In this document: positions 1 through 8,214 of the stretch, piece after piece
Position numbering within the stretch: the stretch's first letter is position 1
Layout of the letters: each line of letters begins with the position of its first letter
NCBI RefSeq assembly: GCF_044430645.1
Contig: NZ_JAWUDN010000012.1
Location: forward strand, 1 to 64,000
Direction of reading: 5' to 3'
From: Ewingella allii
GTDB lineage: Bacteria > Pseudomonadota > Gammaproteobacteria > Enterobacterales > Enterobacteriaceae
DNA length: 64,000 nucleotides
Position numbers and translations under genes: made by a program
The notes under the pieces: generated by a model
The model's database searches: none
Told to the model about the DNA's origin: nothing
The model's input: only the letters and a program-made list of their open reading frames with translations

Positions 1-54
1 GCGCCGATGGTAGTGTGGGGTCTCCCCATGCGAGAGTAGGGAACTGCCAGGCAT
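1..54 (+). rRNA. rrf: 5S ribosomal RNA, 3' end (partial)
   Basis: The first 54 bases match the 3' half of enterobacterial 5S rRNA, including the GGTAGTGTGGGGTCTCCCCA helix region and the closing GCCAGGCAT. The gene is cut by the window start, so a whole rRNA operon must lie to the left. In E. coli the rrnA operon sits directly before mobAB, as here. Confidence 0.95.
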
Positions 55-69
55 CAAATAAAGTAAGAA

Positions 70-97
70 ACCCCAGCCGAAAGGCCGGGGTTTTTTG
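70..97 (+). terminator. rho-independent terminator of the rRNA operon
   Basis: An imperfect GC hairpin (CCCC-A-GCC, GAAA loop, GGC-C-GGGG, 71-90) is followed by six T. It lies 16 bases after the end of 5S rRNA and should end rRNA transcription. Confidence 0.9.
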
Positions 98-129
98 CTA
101 TGTGGGACACGGCAAAGCGCCAAACAAAG

Positions 130-166
130 AAGCCCCCCTGCTCTGGCGAGCCGGGGGGCTTTTTGC
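130..166. terminator. second, bidirectional terminator between 5S rRNA and mobB
   Basis: AGCCCCCC and GGGGGGCT arms, with CTC/GAG inside them, form a strong hairpin with an A-rich left flank and T-run right flank. It can stop leftover rRNA transcription from the left and mobAB transcription from the right. Confidence 0.85.
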
Positions 167-181
167 GTTATGGCTTAGTGA

Positions 182-703
182 TCACAGCGCGCGATTGTTA
201 AGCCAGTGGATCACAAACTGACCGACGTCCTCTATCTTATTGATATCTAAGGATGGGAGAGCGTTGTCGAGTGGTATATCGCTGCATACCGCGATAGCAT
301 TGTTGTCTATCAGCCCTTCAAATGCTTTAGTGACGCCCTGCCGATACAAGACGATTTTATCTATCTCTTCATGCTTAAAGCCTTCAACCAAGATCAAATC
401 TAATGAATTGCTGTCGAAACGGCTGGCAAGATAGTGAAGATCCAGAGAGTCAGCCTCTGGCGTTTCTGTCATTAATGCCCAGCGCTGGCTGCTGGCAACC
501 ATGGTTTGATGGGCACCCGCCTTCCTTAGCTCAAAACTATCTTTGCCGGGTGTATCGACATCTACGTCATGGTGGGTATGTTTGATAAGTCCGACTCGCA
601 CTCCTTTAGCGTTTAAATAAGGGATGAGATGCTTGAGAAGCGTTGTTTTACCCGTGCCGCTGTAGGCCACGACGCCAAGTAGTGGGATAGATAACTTATT
701 CAT
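182..703 (-). CDS. mobB: molybdopterin-guanine dinucleotide biosynthesis protein B
   Basis: MobB is a GTP-binding accessory protein of the last step of molybdenum cofactor maturation, where MobA joins GMP to molybdopterin. The 173-residue protein has a P-loop near residues 13-20 (AYSGTGKT) and family-typical KHTHHDVDVD and DLILVEGFKHE stretches. I start it at 703 because that ATG overlaps the mobA stop codon as ATGA and the protein then matches the E. coli N-terminus. The longer reading from 730 would run back into mobA. The ATGA overlap implies translational coupling with mobA. Not essential in E. coli, so its exact role is less sure than its identity. Confidence 0.93.
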   Translation of the reverse strand: MNKLSIPLLGVVAYSGTGKTTLLKHLIPYLNAKGVRVGLIKHTHHDVDVDTPGKDSFELRKAGAHQTMVASSQRWALMTETPEADSLDLHYLASRFDSNSLDLILVEGFKHEEIDKIVLYRQGVTKAFEGLIDNNAIAVCSDIPLDNALPSLDINKIEDVGQFVIHWLNNRAL

Positions 704-1284
704 GGTAACTGGCCTAATGTCTTTTCCCACAGGGCTACATCTGCTGGAGTATTTAGATTAGCGAAAGCCTTAGGATCATCGAATATCACGGGTAGCGCGT
801 TGATCTGCTTGAAGAAAAACATGACCTTTCTTTCACCTTTTGCTAAATAGCTCTCCAGATCAGGAATGATTCTTTTGTGCAGCAAGCACAGTGTGGGGTG
901 ATCTCTTGAGGCGTCTCGCGCATAGACAGCAGAGTGTTGGGAACTATGCGCAGTAAATTGCTCGGCCAAGTCGCGTGGGAACGATGGGACATCGCACGGG
1001 ATAAACAGCGCCCATTGAGTATTAACAGCTTTTAAACCTGCCAGCATCCCGGCAAGAGGGCCAGCATAATCTTGAGTGATATCAGGAATCACGGTGAAGT
1101 GTTGACCATAAACTCGTGGATTTTGGTTCGAATTAATCACGATATCACCCACCATCGGGCGCAGCCTTTCGGCAATATGCTCGAAAAGCATCTTATCTGC
1201 GGCTCGGATCGTGCCTTTATCCTGCCCCATCCGCGTCGAGCGCCCGCCAGCTAAAATGACCCCCGTTATCTCGTCCGTGTTCAT
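700..1284 (-). CDS. mobA: molybdenum cofactor guanylyltransferase
   Basis: MobA transfers GMP from GTP to molybdopterin, giving the bis-MGD cofactor of enzymes such as nitrate reductase and formate dehydrogenase. The nucleotidyltransferase signature LAGGRSTRMGQDKG is at residues 11-24 of the 194-residue protein, and a later IPCDVPSFP stretch fits the metal-binding region. The start at 1284 (ATG after GGGTGACGAGA) is preferred over the upstream codon at 1329, because E. coli MobA begins just before this signature. First gene of a mobA-mobB operon, with its stop overlapping the mobB start. Confidence 0.95.
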   Translation of the reverse strand: MNTDEITGVILAGGRSTRMGQDKGTIRAADKMLFEHIAERLRPMVGDIVINSNQNPRVYGQHFTVIPDITQDYAGPLAGMLAGLKAVNTQWALFIPCDVPSFPRDLAEQFTAHSSQHSAVYARDASRDHPTLCLLHKRIIPDLESYLAKGERKVMFFFKQINALPVIFDDPKAFANLNTPADVALWEKTLGQLP

Positions 1285-1433
1285 TCTCGTCACCCTTCTA
1301 GACCCTCTTTCCTGCGATTGTAACGCCAAACATTGTGATGAATCAGGTTTTAATCGGCTGTTTTAACTCTCCCTTCCCCTGAGGAAATAAGCCTGATATT
1401 TTGTGTGTCTACTGCCAATAAAAGGACATTATT

Positions 1434-1703
1434 ATGAAAGAGCATCGCCTAAATGAGCTTATTGAACTGCTTCATCCAGCATGGAAGAACGATTCTGATA
1501 TGAATTTGCTGCAATTTTTGCAGAAACTGGCCACCGAGTGTGGATATCAGGGGCCGCTCGCTGAGCTAAGCGATGATATGTTGATATATCACCTCAAAAT
1601 GCGCGGTAGCGAGAGCACGGCAGAAATTCCGGGCCTTAAGAAAGATTATGAGGATGATTTCAAAACCGCCATTTTACGTGCACGTGGAATTATTAAGGAT
1701 TGA
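1434..1703 (+). CDS. yihD: YihD, DUF1040 family protein
   Basis: A conserved 89-residue enterobacterial protein of unknown biochemical function, recognised by its close match to E. coli YihD over the whole length (LLQFLQKLA, LIYHLKMR, PGLKKDYEDDFKTAI). It has no signal peptide or membrane segment and looks like a small soluble helical protein. It is divergent from mobA and lies just before the srkA-dsbA operon, as in E. coli, with a CpxR-type box in the gap that follows. Confidence 0.92.
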   Translation: MKEHRLNELIELLHPAWKNDSDMNLLQFLQKLATECGYQGPLAELSDDMLIYHLKMRGSESTAEIPGLKKDYEDDFKTAILRARGIIKD

Positions 1704-1704
1704 T

Positions 1705-1719
1705 GTAAACTTATGTGAA
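1705..1719 (+). promoter_or_regulatory. CpxR box upstream of srkA-dsbA
   Basis: GTAAA CTTAT GTGAA fits the CpxR consensus of two GTAAA half-sites five bases apart. It lies about 75 bases before srkA. In E. coli the srkA(yihE)-dsbA operon is activated by the Cpx envelope-stress response, so site and context agree. A candidate -10 (GATACT, 1746-1751) lies downstream but is weaker evidence. Confidence 0.75.
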
Positions 1720-1795
1720 CTTCATGCGACTCGCCAAAAATCGATGATACTATTTCGTATTGTCATTTTTCCGTACGGCCTATCTGAATGAAGTT

Positions 1796-2782
1796 ATGAA
1801 CAATTCCGCTTTCAATTTCCAGGCCTTGTCGCCAGATCTGATCCTCGATGCGTTAGAAAGCGTCGGATTAATGGCAGAATCTGGCCTCACCGCATTAAAC
1901 AGTTATGAAAACCGCGTCTACCAGTTTCTTGGTGAAGACAAAAAACGTTATGTGGTGAAGTTTTACCGGCCGGAACGCTGGAGTGAAGAACAAATCCTTG
2001 AGGAGCACGCTTTCTCGCAGGATATGCTCGATGCGGAAGTTCCAGCAGTTGCTCCCCTAAGCATTCAGGGAACGACTCTCCATTCTTACCAAGGCTTCCT
2101 CTTTACGGTGTTCCCAAGCGTTGGCGGGCGTCAGTATGAAATCGATAATCTCGACCAATTAGAATGGGTTGGGCGTTTTCTTGGGCGTATACATCAGGTA
2201 GGCAGTGAAAGCCTGTTTGTGTCCAGGCCAACCATGGGGTTGGATGAATATCTGAATCAACCTCGCATTACTCTCGAAAACTCATCTTTAATTCCTGCAC
2301 GCCAGCGCGCGGCATTCCTTGCAACGACCGACAGCCTGATCGCCACCATTGGTGAGTATTGGCATCAGGATTGGACGCCACTGCGCCTGCACGGCGATTG
2401 TCATCCGGGAAATATCCTGTGGCGTGACGGTCCGATTTTTGTCGATTTGGATGATGCGAGAAACGGCCCGGCAGTGCAGGATTTGTGGATGCTGTTGCAT
2501 GGAGACCAAAGCGAGCAGCGGCTACAGCTGGATATCTTGCTTGAAGCTTACAGCGAATTTGCTGACTTCGACGCCAGCCAGTTATCACTCATCGAACCTC
2601 TGCGAGCGATGAGGATGGTCTATTATCTCGCATGGGTTGCGCGTCGTTGGGAAGATCCTGCTTTTCCAAAGAGCTTCCCTTGGATGAAAGATGAAGACTT
2701 TTGGTTTAATCAGTCTGCCGTATTTAACGAGCAGATTAAGAAATTACAGGCGCCACCTTTACAGCTGATGCCAATGTACTGA
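1796..2782 (+). CDS. srkA: stress response kinase A (YihE/RdoA)
   Basis: SrkA is a Ser/Thr protein kinase of the aminoglycoside-phosphotransferase/choline-kinase fold that protects cells from stress-induced death and is controlled by Cpx in E. coli. The catalytic loop HGDCHPGNILW and the metal-binding FVDLDDARNGP are both present, so the kinase looks active. The start at 1796 gives 328 residues, equal to E. coli SrkA, and begins MNNSAF as there. The in-frame start at 1760 would add 12 unmatched residues. dsbA follows after about 47 bases, which suggests co-transcription. Confidence 0.94.
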   Translation: MNNSAFNFQALSPDLILDALESVGLMAESGLTALNSYENRVYQFLGEDKKRYVVKFYRPERWSEEQILEEHAFSQDMLDAEVPAVAPLSIQGTTLHSYQGFLFTVFPSVGGRQYEIDNLDQLEWVGRFLGRIHQVGSESLFVSRPTMGLDEYLNQPRITLENSSLIPARQRAAFLATTDSLIATIGEYWHQDWTPLRLHGDCHPGNILWRDGPIFVDLDDARNGPAVQDLWMLLHGDQSEQRLQLDILLEAYSEFADFDASQLSLIEPLRAMRMVYYLAWVARRWEDPAFPKSFPWMKDEDFWFNQSAVFNEQIKKLQAPPLQLMPMY

Positions 2783-2829
2783 GTCGTGAATAAACGCTAA
2801 ATATTTAATTAAATGGAGATAGGTTTGAT

Positions 2830-3453
2830 ATGAAAAAGATATTCCTGGCACTGATTGGTATGGTTATGGCCTTCAGCGCATCAGCTGCACAATTTTCTAA
2901 TGGCACGCAGTACGTAACGCTTGATAAGCCAGCGGCCGGTGAGCCTCAGGTTCTTGAGTTCTTCTCATTCTATTGCCCGCATTGCTATCAGTTCGAACAA
3001 GTTTGGCATGTATCTGACAATATTCGTAAGAACCTGCCAGAAGGGGTTAAATACGCTAAATATCATGCTGAATTCCTTGGCCCATTAGGCAAACAGCTGA
3101 CCCAAGCTTGGGCTGTGGCCATTGCGCTAGGTGTGGAAGATAAAGTTAGCCCGCTGATGTTTGAAGCGGTGCAAAAAAAGCAGACGGTTCAAAACGTTGA
3201 TGATATTCGCAAAGTCTTTATTGAGGCTGGTGTTAAAGGCGAAGATTATGACGCGGCGCTGAACAGCTTCGTGGTGAAATCTCTGGTCGTACAGCAAGAG
3301 AAAGCAGCACAAGATTTGAATCTGCAGGGTGTGCCATCTGTATTCGTGAACGGTAAATACATGGTCAAAAACGATGGCCTGGATACCACCACTATGGATA
3401 TCTACACTAAGCAATTCTCTGATGTTGTTAACTTCTTAGCGAAGCAGAAGTAA
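2830..3453 (+). CDS. dsbA: periplasmic thiol:disulfide oxidoreductase DsbA
   Basis: DsbA puts disulfide bonds into newly exported proteins and is reoxidised by DsbB. The 207-residue precursor has a clear Sec signal peptide (residues 1-19, cut after SASA), a thioredoxin fold with the active site Cys49-Pro-His-Cys52, and the cis-proline loop GVPSVFV near residue 170. The start follows GGAGATAGG. It is the last gene of the srkA-dsbA unit, closed by a hairpin at 3465. Unlike E. coli, no yihF or yihG lies between dsbA and polA. Confidence 0.97.
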   Translation: MKKIFLALIGMVMAFSASAAQFSNGTQYVTLDKPAAGEPQVLEFFSFYCPHCYQFEQVWHVSDNIRKNLPEGVKYAKYHAEFLGPLGKQLTQAWAVAIALGVEDKVSPLMFEAVQKKQTVQNVDDIRKVFIEAGVKGEDYDAALNSFVVKSLVVQQEKAAQDLNLQGVPSVFVNGKYMVKNDGLDTTTMDIYTKQFSDVVNFLAKQK

Positions 3454-3464
3454 TTTCTAAATCG

Positions 3465-3495
3465 AAATGCCAGCATTAAGCTGGCATTTCTTTTA
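3465..3495 (+). terminator. dsbA terminator
   Basis: Perfect 10-base arms AAATGCCAGC / GCTGGCATTT with an ATTAA loop, followed by a T-rich tail, 11 bases after the dsbA stop. Confidence 0.85.
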
Positions 3496-3831
3496 TCTAG
3501 GCACTACCTATTAAATAGATGCCAGAGAAATATAAAACCGCAGCATATTAATAACGGAGAATTATAATATCCACATTAACCGTTAAACTTCTATGACAAC
3601 TGTTTTTAGATTTAAAACGGTTTAACTGCATGAAACCCGTAGCTAAAAATTAATACCCTCTTACTCGATTTCATAATAATTTCCCTGATATTAATTTTAC
3701 TCACAAAGTTATCCACAGGGTGATCCCGCGAGATCCCTCGCAAGTTTGTTATCAATTTATCTCTCAAGGTTCGCCTTTATCCTCAGCTATGGCATCCTTA
3801 GAGCATGTCAGATCACGAATAAAGAAGAGTT
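3496..3831 (+). promoter_or_regulatory. AT-rich polA upstream region
   Basis: This 336-base gap has no credible gene. It is AT-rich and should hold the polA promoter, though no strong sigma-70 pair stands out. A perfect DnaA box is at 3709-3717 and an AAGAAGAG ribosome site precedes polA. The yihF and yihG genes that fill this position in E. coli are absent, with no recognisable remnant. Confidence 0.5.
3709..3717 (+). promoter_or_regulatory. DnaA box upstream of polA
   Basis: TTATCCACA is an exact match to the consensus high-affinity DnaA box, about 115 bases before the polA start. DnaA has been reported to stimulate polA expression in E. coli, so a regulatory role is plausible. A single 9-mer can also occur by chance. 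Confidence 0.6.
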
Positions 3832-6636
3832 ATGGCCCAGATAGCAGAAAACCCACTTATCCTGGTAGACGGTTCGTCTTACCTTTACCGCGCCTACCAC
3901 GCGTTCCCTCCGCTGACCAACTCGGCCGGGGAGCCAACCGGTGCGATGTACGGCGTGCTGAACATGCTGCGCAGTCTGCTGCTGCAATACACTCCGAGCC
4001 ACGTTGCCGTCGTTTTTGATGCGAAAGGCAAAACCTTCCGTGACGAACTTTTCGATCAATATAAATCGCACCGTCCTCCAATGCCGGACGACCTGCGGGC
4101 TCAAATCGAGCCACTGCACCAGATGGTGAAAGCCATGGGCCTGCCGCTGCTGGTTGTCTCTGGGGTTGAAGCCGATGACGTCATCGGCACTTTGGCATTG
4201 GAAGCTGAAAAGGCTGGCCATGCCGTGCTGATCAGTACCGGCGATAAAGACATGGCGCAGCTGGTGACGCCGGGCGTGACCCTGATCAACACCATGAATA
4301 ACGCGATTCTTGGCCCGGACGAAGTGGTTGAGAAGTATGGCGTTCCACCTGAGCTTATCATCGATTTTCTGGCGCTGATGGGCGACTCTTCCGATAACAT
4401 CCCCGGCGTTCCGGGCGTGGGTGAGAAGACCGCGCAGGCATTGCTACAGGGGATTGGCGGCCTGGATGCGCTGTATGCCGATCTCGCTAAAATCGCCACG
4501 TTGAGCTTCCGTGGTGCTAAAACCATGGGAGCGAAACTGGGTGAGAATAAAGAGGTGGCTTACCTCTCTTACCAGCTGGCTACCATCAAAACTGACGTTG
4601 AGCTGGACATCACCTGTGGCGAGCTGACTGTCGCCGAACCTGACGCCGCCGAGCTACAAGGCCTGTTCGCCCGCTATGAGTTCAAACGCTGGCTGGCCGA
4701 TGTGGAAGCCGGCACTTGGCTGTCTGGCAAGAAAGGCGCGGCTAAACCCGCGGCCAGCAAGAAAAAGGGCGGTGAAGAGATTGAGATTGCCGTCGGCGAG
4801 CCGGTGGAGCGCGCCCAGCTGTCTCAAGAGGGCTATGTCACCATTCTGGATCAAGAGACGTTGGATGAGTGGATTGGCTATCTCAAAGCTTCCGACGTTT
4901 TTGCTTTTGATACCGAAACCGATGGTCTGGATACCCTGACAGCCAACCTGATTGGCCTGTCATTTGCCGTCGCGCCGGGCAAGGCCGCTTACCTGCCGGT
5001 GGCCCATGACTACCTTGATTCGCCAGCCCAGCTCGACCGCAGTGAAGTGCTGGCCCAGCTCAAGCCTCTGCTCGAGGATGAAAAGCAGCTGAAAGTGGGG
5101 CAGAACCTGAAGTTCGATCGCGGCATTCTGTTGCGCTATGACATCGAGCTGAAAGGCATCGCTTTCGACACCATGCTCGAGTCTTACGTGCTGGACAGCG
5201 TGTCCGGCCGCCATGACATGGACAGCCTGGCCGATCGCTACTTAGGCCATAAGACAGTCAGCTTCGAAGAAATTGCCGGTAAAGGTAAGAACCAGCTGAC
5301 CTTCAACCAGATTGCACTCGAGCAGGCTTCCCCTTACGCCGCGGAAGATGCTGATGTCACGTTGCAACTGCATCAGGCCCTGTGGCCAAAGATTCAGGAA
5401 AGCGCCACGCTCACCACGGTATTCAATGAGATTGAAATGCCACTGGTGCCGGTGTTGTCGCACATTGAGCGCACGGGCGTGTTGATTGACCAAAATATTC
5501 TGGCGGCTCACTCCAAAGAGCTGACAATTCGTCTGGCCGAGCTGGAAACCAAAGCGCACGAACTGGCGGAGGAGCCATTTAACCTCTCTTCCACCAAGCA
5601 GCTACAGGCCATTCTGTATGAAAAACAGAAACTGCCTATTCTGAAAAAAACGCCGGGCGGCGCGCCTTCGACTAATGAAGAAGTGCTGGCGGAACTGGCG
5701 CTGGACTACCCACTGCCGAAAGTCATTCTCGAGTATCGCGGCTTAGCCAAGCTCAAATCGACCTATACCGACAAGCTGCCGCTGATGATTAACCCGCAGT
5801 CCGGCCGCGTACACACCTCTTACCATCAGGCGGTGACGGCGACCGGGCGCTTGTCTTCGAGCGATCCAAATCTGCAAAACATTCCGGTGCGCAATGAGGA
5901 AGGGCGGCGTATTCGTCAGGCGTTTATCGCGCCGAAAGACCACTGCATCGTGGCAGCGGACTACTCGCAAATCGAGCTGCGCATCATGGCTCATCTTTCC
6001 AAGGATGAAGGTCTGCTAAAAGCGTTCGCCGAAGGCAAAGATATCCATAAAGCCACGGCGGCAGAAGTGTTTGGCACGCCGCTGGATAACGTTACCGGCG
6101 AGCAGCGTCGCAGCGCCAAGGCCATCAACTTTGGTCTGATTTACGGCATGAGCGCGTTCGGCCTGTCTCGCCAGCTGAATATTCCGCGTAAAGAGTCCCA
6201 GCGTTATATGGATTTGTACTTCGAACGCTATCCGGGCGTGCTTGAGTATATGGAGCGCACGCGCACTCAGGCTTCCGAAAAGGGCTATGTTGAAACCCTC
6301 GATGGTCGTCGCCTGTATCTGCCAGATATCAAATCCAGCAATGCTATGCGCCGCAAAGGCGCCGAGCGTGCAGCAATCAACGCCCCAATGCAGGGTACCG
6401 CGGCTGACATCATCAAACGCGCGATGATCAAAGTCGCCGATTGGTTACTGCAGCCCGATGCCCCACGAGCCCGCATTATCATGCAGGTGCACGATGAATT
6501 GGTATTTGAAGTCCACAACGACGATGTTGAGGCCGTGAGCGAGAAGGTCCGCAGCCTGATGGAAGGAAGTATGGAGCTGGCCGTGCCGCTGAAGGTTGAA
6601 GTGGGCGTCGGTAAGAATTGGGACGAAGCACACTAA
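3832..6636 (+). CDS. polA: DNA polymerase I
   Basis: PolA fills gaps, removes Okazaki RNA primers and does repair synthesis. The 934-residue protein has all three activities by sequence. The N-terminal 5' nuclease domain (about 1-300) has the GDSSDNIPGVPGVG metal/helix-hairpin region. The proofreading 3'-5' exonuclease has an intact FDTETDGLD motif. The polymerase domain has VAADYSQIELR (motif A), RRSAKAINFGLIYG (motif B) and MQVHDELVFEV (motif C). Start ATG 3832 after AAGAAGAG matches E. coli. It stands alone and is followed by the spf RNA gene, as in E. coli. Confidence 0.98.
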   Translation: MAQIAENPLILVDGSSYLYRAYHAFPPLTNSAGEPTGAMYGVLNMLRSLLLQYTPSHVAVVFDAKGKTFRDELFDQYKSHRPPMPDDLRAQIEPLHQMVKAMGLPLLVVSGVEADDVIGTLALEAEKAGHAVLISTGDKDMAQLVTPGVTLINTMNNAILGPDEVVEKYGVPPELIIDFLALMGDSSDNIPGVPGVGEKTAQALLQGIGGLDALYADLAKIATLSFRGAKTMGAKLGENKEVAYLSYQLATIKTDVELDITCGELTVAEPDAAELQGLFARYEFKRWLADVEAGTWLSGKKGAAKPAASKKKGGEEIEIAVGEPVERAQLSQEGYVTILDQETLDEWIGYLKASDVFAFDTETDGLDTLTANLIGLSFAVAPGKAAYLPVAHDYLDSPAQLDRSEVLAQLKPLLEDEKQLKVGQNLKFDRGILLRYDIELKGIAFDTMLESYVLDSVSGRHDMDSLADRYLGHKTVSFEEIAGKGKNQLTFNQIALEQASPYAAEDADVTLQLHQALWPKIQESATLTTVFNEIEMPLVPVLSHIERTGVLIDQNILAAHSKELTIRLAELETKAHELAEEPFNLSSTKQLQAILYEKQKLPILKKTPGGAPSTNEEVLAELALDYPLPKVILEYRGLAKLKSTYTDKLPLMINPQSGRVHTSYHQAVTATGRLSSSDPNLQNIPVRNEEGRRIRQAFIAPKDHCIVAADYSQIELRIMAHLSKDEGLLKAFAEGKDIHKATAAEVFGTPLDNVTGEQRRSAKAINFGLIYGMSAFGLSRQLNIPRKESQRYMDLYFERYPGVLEYMERTRTQASEKGYVETLDGRRLYLPDIKSSNAMRRKGAERAAINAPMQGTAADIIKRAMIKVADWLLQPDAPRARIIMQVHDELVFEVHNDDVEAVSEKVRSLMEGSMELAVPLKVEVGVGKNWDEAH

Positions 6637-6691
6637 TAGTGCAACTTTTGAACTCATTCTGTAATTAAGCTACATAATAGTGCGGTCATTT

Positions 6692-6707
6692 CATGAGGGT
6701 GATCGCA
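6692..6707 (+). promoter_or_regulatory. CRP-type site upstream of Spot 42
   Basis: CATGA-N6-TCGCA resembles the CRP consensus TGTGA-N6-TCACA, centred about 83 bases before the spf start. In E. coli spf is repressed by cAMP-CRP and induced by glucose, so the site fits that control. It has two mismatches to consensus. Confidence 0.6.
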
Positions 6708-6782
6708 TAAAATACAATTTTTGTGTAAGTAAACTACAAAAAAGTCTTTTTCCTTTTTTAGAAATAGGGTAAAGTCTCGCTC

Positions 6783-6891
6783 GTAGGGTACAGAGGTAAG
6801 ATGTTCTATCTTTCAGACCTTTTACTTCACGTAATCGGATTTGGCTGAATATTTTAGCCGCCCCAGGCATTTATGTCTGGGGCGTTTTTTA
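6783..6891 (+). ncRNA. spf: Spot 42 small regulatory RNA
   Basis: Spot 42 is an Hfq-dependent RNA that base-pairs with mRNAs of secondary carbon metabolism (galK, among others) and takes part in catabolite repression. The sequence is almost identical to E. coli Spot 42 from its 5' end (GTAGGGTACAGAGGTAAGAT) through the unstructured CTTTTACTTCACGTAATCGG stretch. It ends in the usual terminator hairpin (GCCCCAG/CTGGGGC with a changed loop) and a T run. A TAAAGT -10 element is at 6770-6775. The position after polA and before convergent engB is conserved. Confidence 0.95.
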
Positions 6892-6929
6892 TTGTGCTTT
6901 TGCGACCTTTTCGCGGCTTTTCGCCACAA

Positions 6930-6958
6930 AAAAGGGTGACCCGCAGGCCACCCTTTCT
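6930..6958 (-). terminator. engB terminator
   Basis: On the minus strand AAGGGTG and CACCCTT arms with a 10-base loop are followed by a T run. It lies 36 bases after the engB stop and faces the Spot 42 terminator. Confidence 0.8.
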
Positions 6959-6991
6959 CTTCGCTATCTCTAGCAAATCTCTAATACAGCA

Positions 6992-7636
6992 TTACTCGCC
7001 AGACAGGCCATCTTCCAGCACTTCAGGCGGCAGCTCGCTGAACCAAGTGTCCAACTTTTGACTCAGTTTATCGACGCCCTGCTTTTTCAGCGAAGAGAAA
7101 GCTTCGACCTGAATATCGCCCATGTACTCTTTAACGGCTTCGCGAACCATTTTGACCTGAGCCTGACGCGCGCCGGAGGCCAGTTTATCGGCCTTGGTCA
7201 GCAGCAGCATAACTGGCGTGCCCACCGCGACAGCCCATTCAATCATTTGGCGGTCGAGGTCTTTTAACGGGTGGCGAATGTCCATCAGTACGATCAGACC
7301 CTTCAGGGAGTTACGCATCTGCAGGTATTCACCCAAAGAGCGCTGCCACTTGATCTTCATCTCTTCCGGAACCTGCGCGTAGCCATAGCCCGGTAAGTCG
7401 ACCAGACGAATGCCCGGCTCCACTTCAAACAGGTTAATCAGCTGAGTACGGCCCGGCGTTTTACTGATACGCGCCAGCGCTTTTTGCTGGGTCAGGGTAT
7501 TAAGCGCACTGGATTTGCCGGCGTTTGAACGACCAGCAAATGCGACTTCAATGCCTTCATCACTTGGCAGATGCCGGATGTCCGGGGCGCTCATGACGAA
7601 ATGGGTCATATGATAGTTGTAAGTTTGGCTGGTCAA
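6992..7636 (-). CDS. engB: ribosome biogenesis GTP-binding protein EngB (YihA/YsxC)
   Basis: EngB is an essential TRAFAC-class GTPase needed to assemble the large ribosomal subunit. The 214 residues carry the G1 loop GRSNAGKS (35-42), the G3 motif DLPGYG and the G4 motif TKAD, plus conserved PGRTQLINLF switch I. The start at 7636 gives an N-terminus two or three residues longer than E. coli's, and no better start is seen. Single gene, convergent with spf and divergent from csrC. Confidence 0.95.
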   Translation of the reverse strand: MTSQTYNYHMTHFVMSAPDIRHLPSDEGIEVAFAGRSNAGKSSALNTLTQQKALARISKTPGRTQLINLFEVEPGIRLVDLPGYGYAQVPEEMKIKWQRSLGEYLQMRNSLKGLIVLMDIRHPLKDLDRQMIEWAVAVGTPVMLLLTKADKLASGARQAQVKMVREAVKEYMGDIQVEAFSSLKKQGVDKLSQKLDTWFSELPPEVLEDGLSGE

Positions 7637-7905
7637 AACGTGCTTCTCCGAAATGCTTAGGTATCTGGCTGGCGATTATAGCTGCAACAGGGGCGGGATG
7701 CGTTTCTGTTTTTGTGATCCGAATGATGATGAGAAGGGGTCATAGAAATGAAGGTGTAGAAAATATTCCTTCACGATGTAAGACATTTGCCATTCAAAAT
7801 GCGGGCTATCACGCTTTATTTCGCGCCGTGATTTATAAAAATATTTAAATTCAGTGAGATATCAAAACACCCAAGAAATCACACTCTCTTAATATGCTGC
7901 GTATC

Positions 7906-7933
7906 TTGAGCCTTAAGCTGATTGGGGTAAAGT
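7906..7933 (+). promoter_or_regulatory. sigma-70 promoter of csrC
   Basis: TTGAGC (7906-7911) and TAAAGT (7928-7933) are separated by 16 bases. They lie just before the first GGA-rich segment, so transcription should start near 7940. Confidence 0.65.
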
Positions 7934-7939
7934 AATTCT

Positions 7940-8147
7940 TACGCGATGAAGGAAAGAATGGAAGCACGGATGAATCAGCCTTCATGGATCATAGGAACTG
8001 CATCGCAATCATGGATGAACAAAGCTGGACGCTTTGAAAGGTAAGGGAAAAATTGGGACGTTGAGACCAAACATGGAACGTAATGTAAGAATAACCTTCT
8101 TCGGAAGGAGATAAAAAGGCAGCAAGGCTTACTTGCTGCCTTTTTTC
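7940..8147 (+). ncRNA. csrC: CsrC-type small RNA that sequesters CsrA
   Basis: CsrC binds many copies of the translational regulator CsrA and relieves its targets. The roughly 208-nt region has no long gene, lies between engB and yihI exactly where E. coli has csrC, and contains 12 GGA triplets (first at 7951, last at 8107), several in ATGGA or AGGA loop contexts. It begins after a good promoter and ends at a strong terminator (GGCAGCAAG/CTTGCTGCC plus T run, 8118-8146). Primary sequence differs greatly from E. coli, as is usual for this RNA. The 5' end is inferred. Confidence 0.85.
8118..8147 (+). terminator. csrC terminator
   Basis: GGCAGCAAG / CTTGCTGCC arms (8118-8126, 8132-8140) with a 5-base loop followed by six T. 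Confidence 0.9.
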
Positions 8148-8214
8148 TTTGTTCGCTTTCTGCTAGATTCCGCCGCAAATCTATACTAATTGAACACACC
8201 TAAGAGCAGATGCC

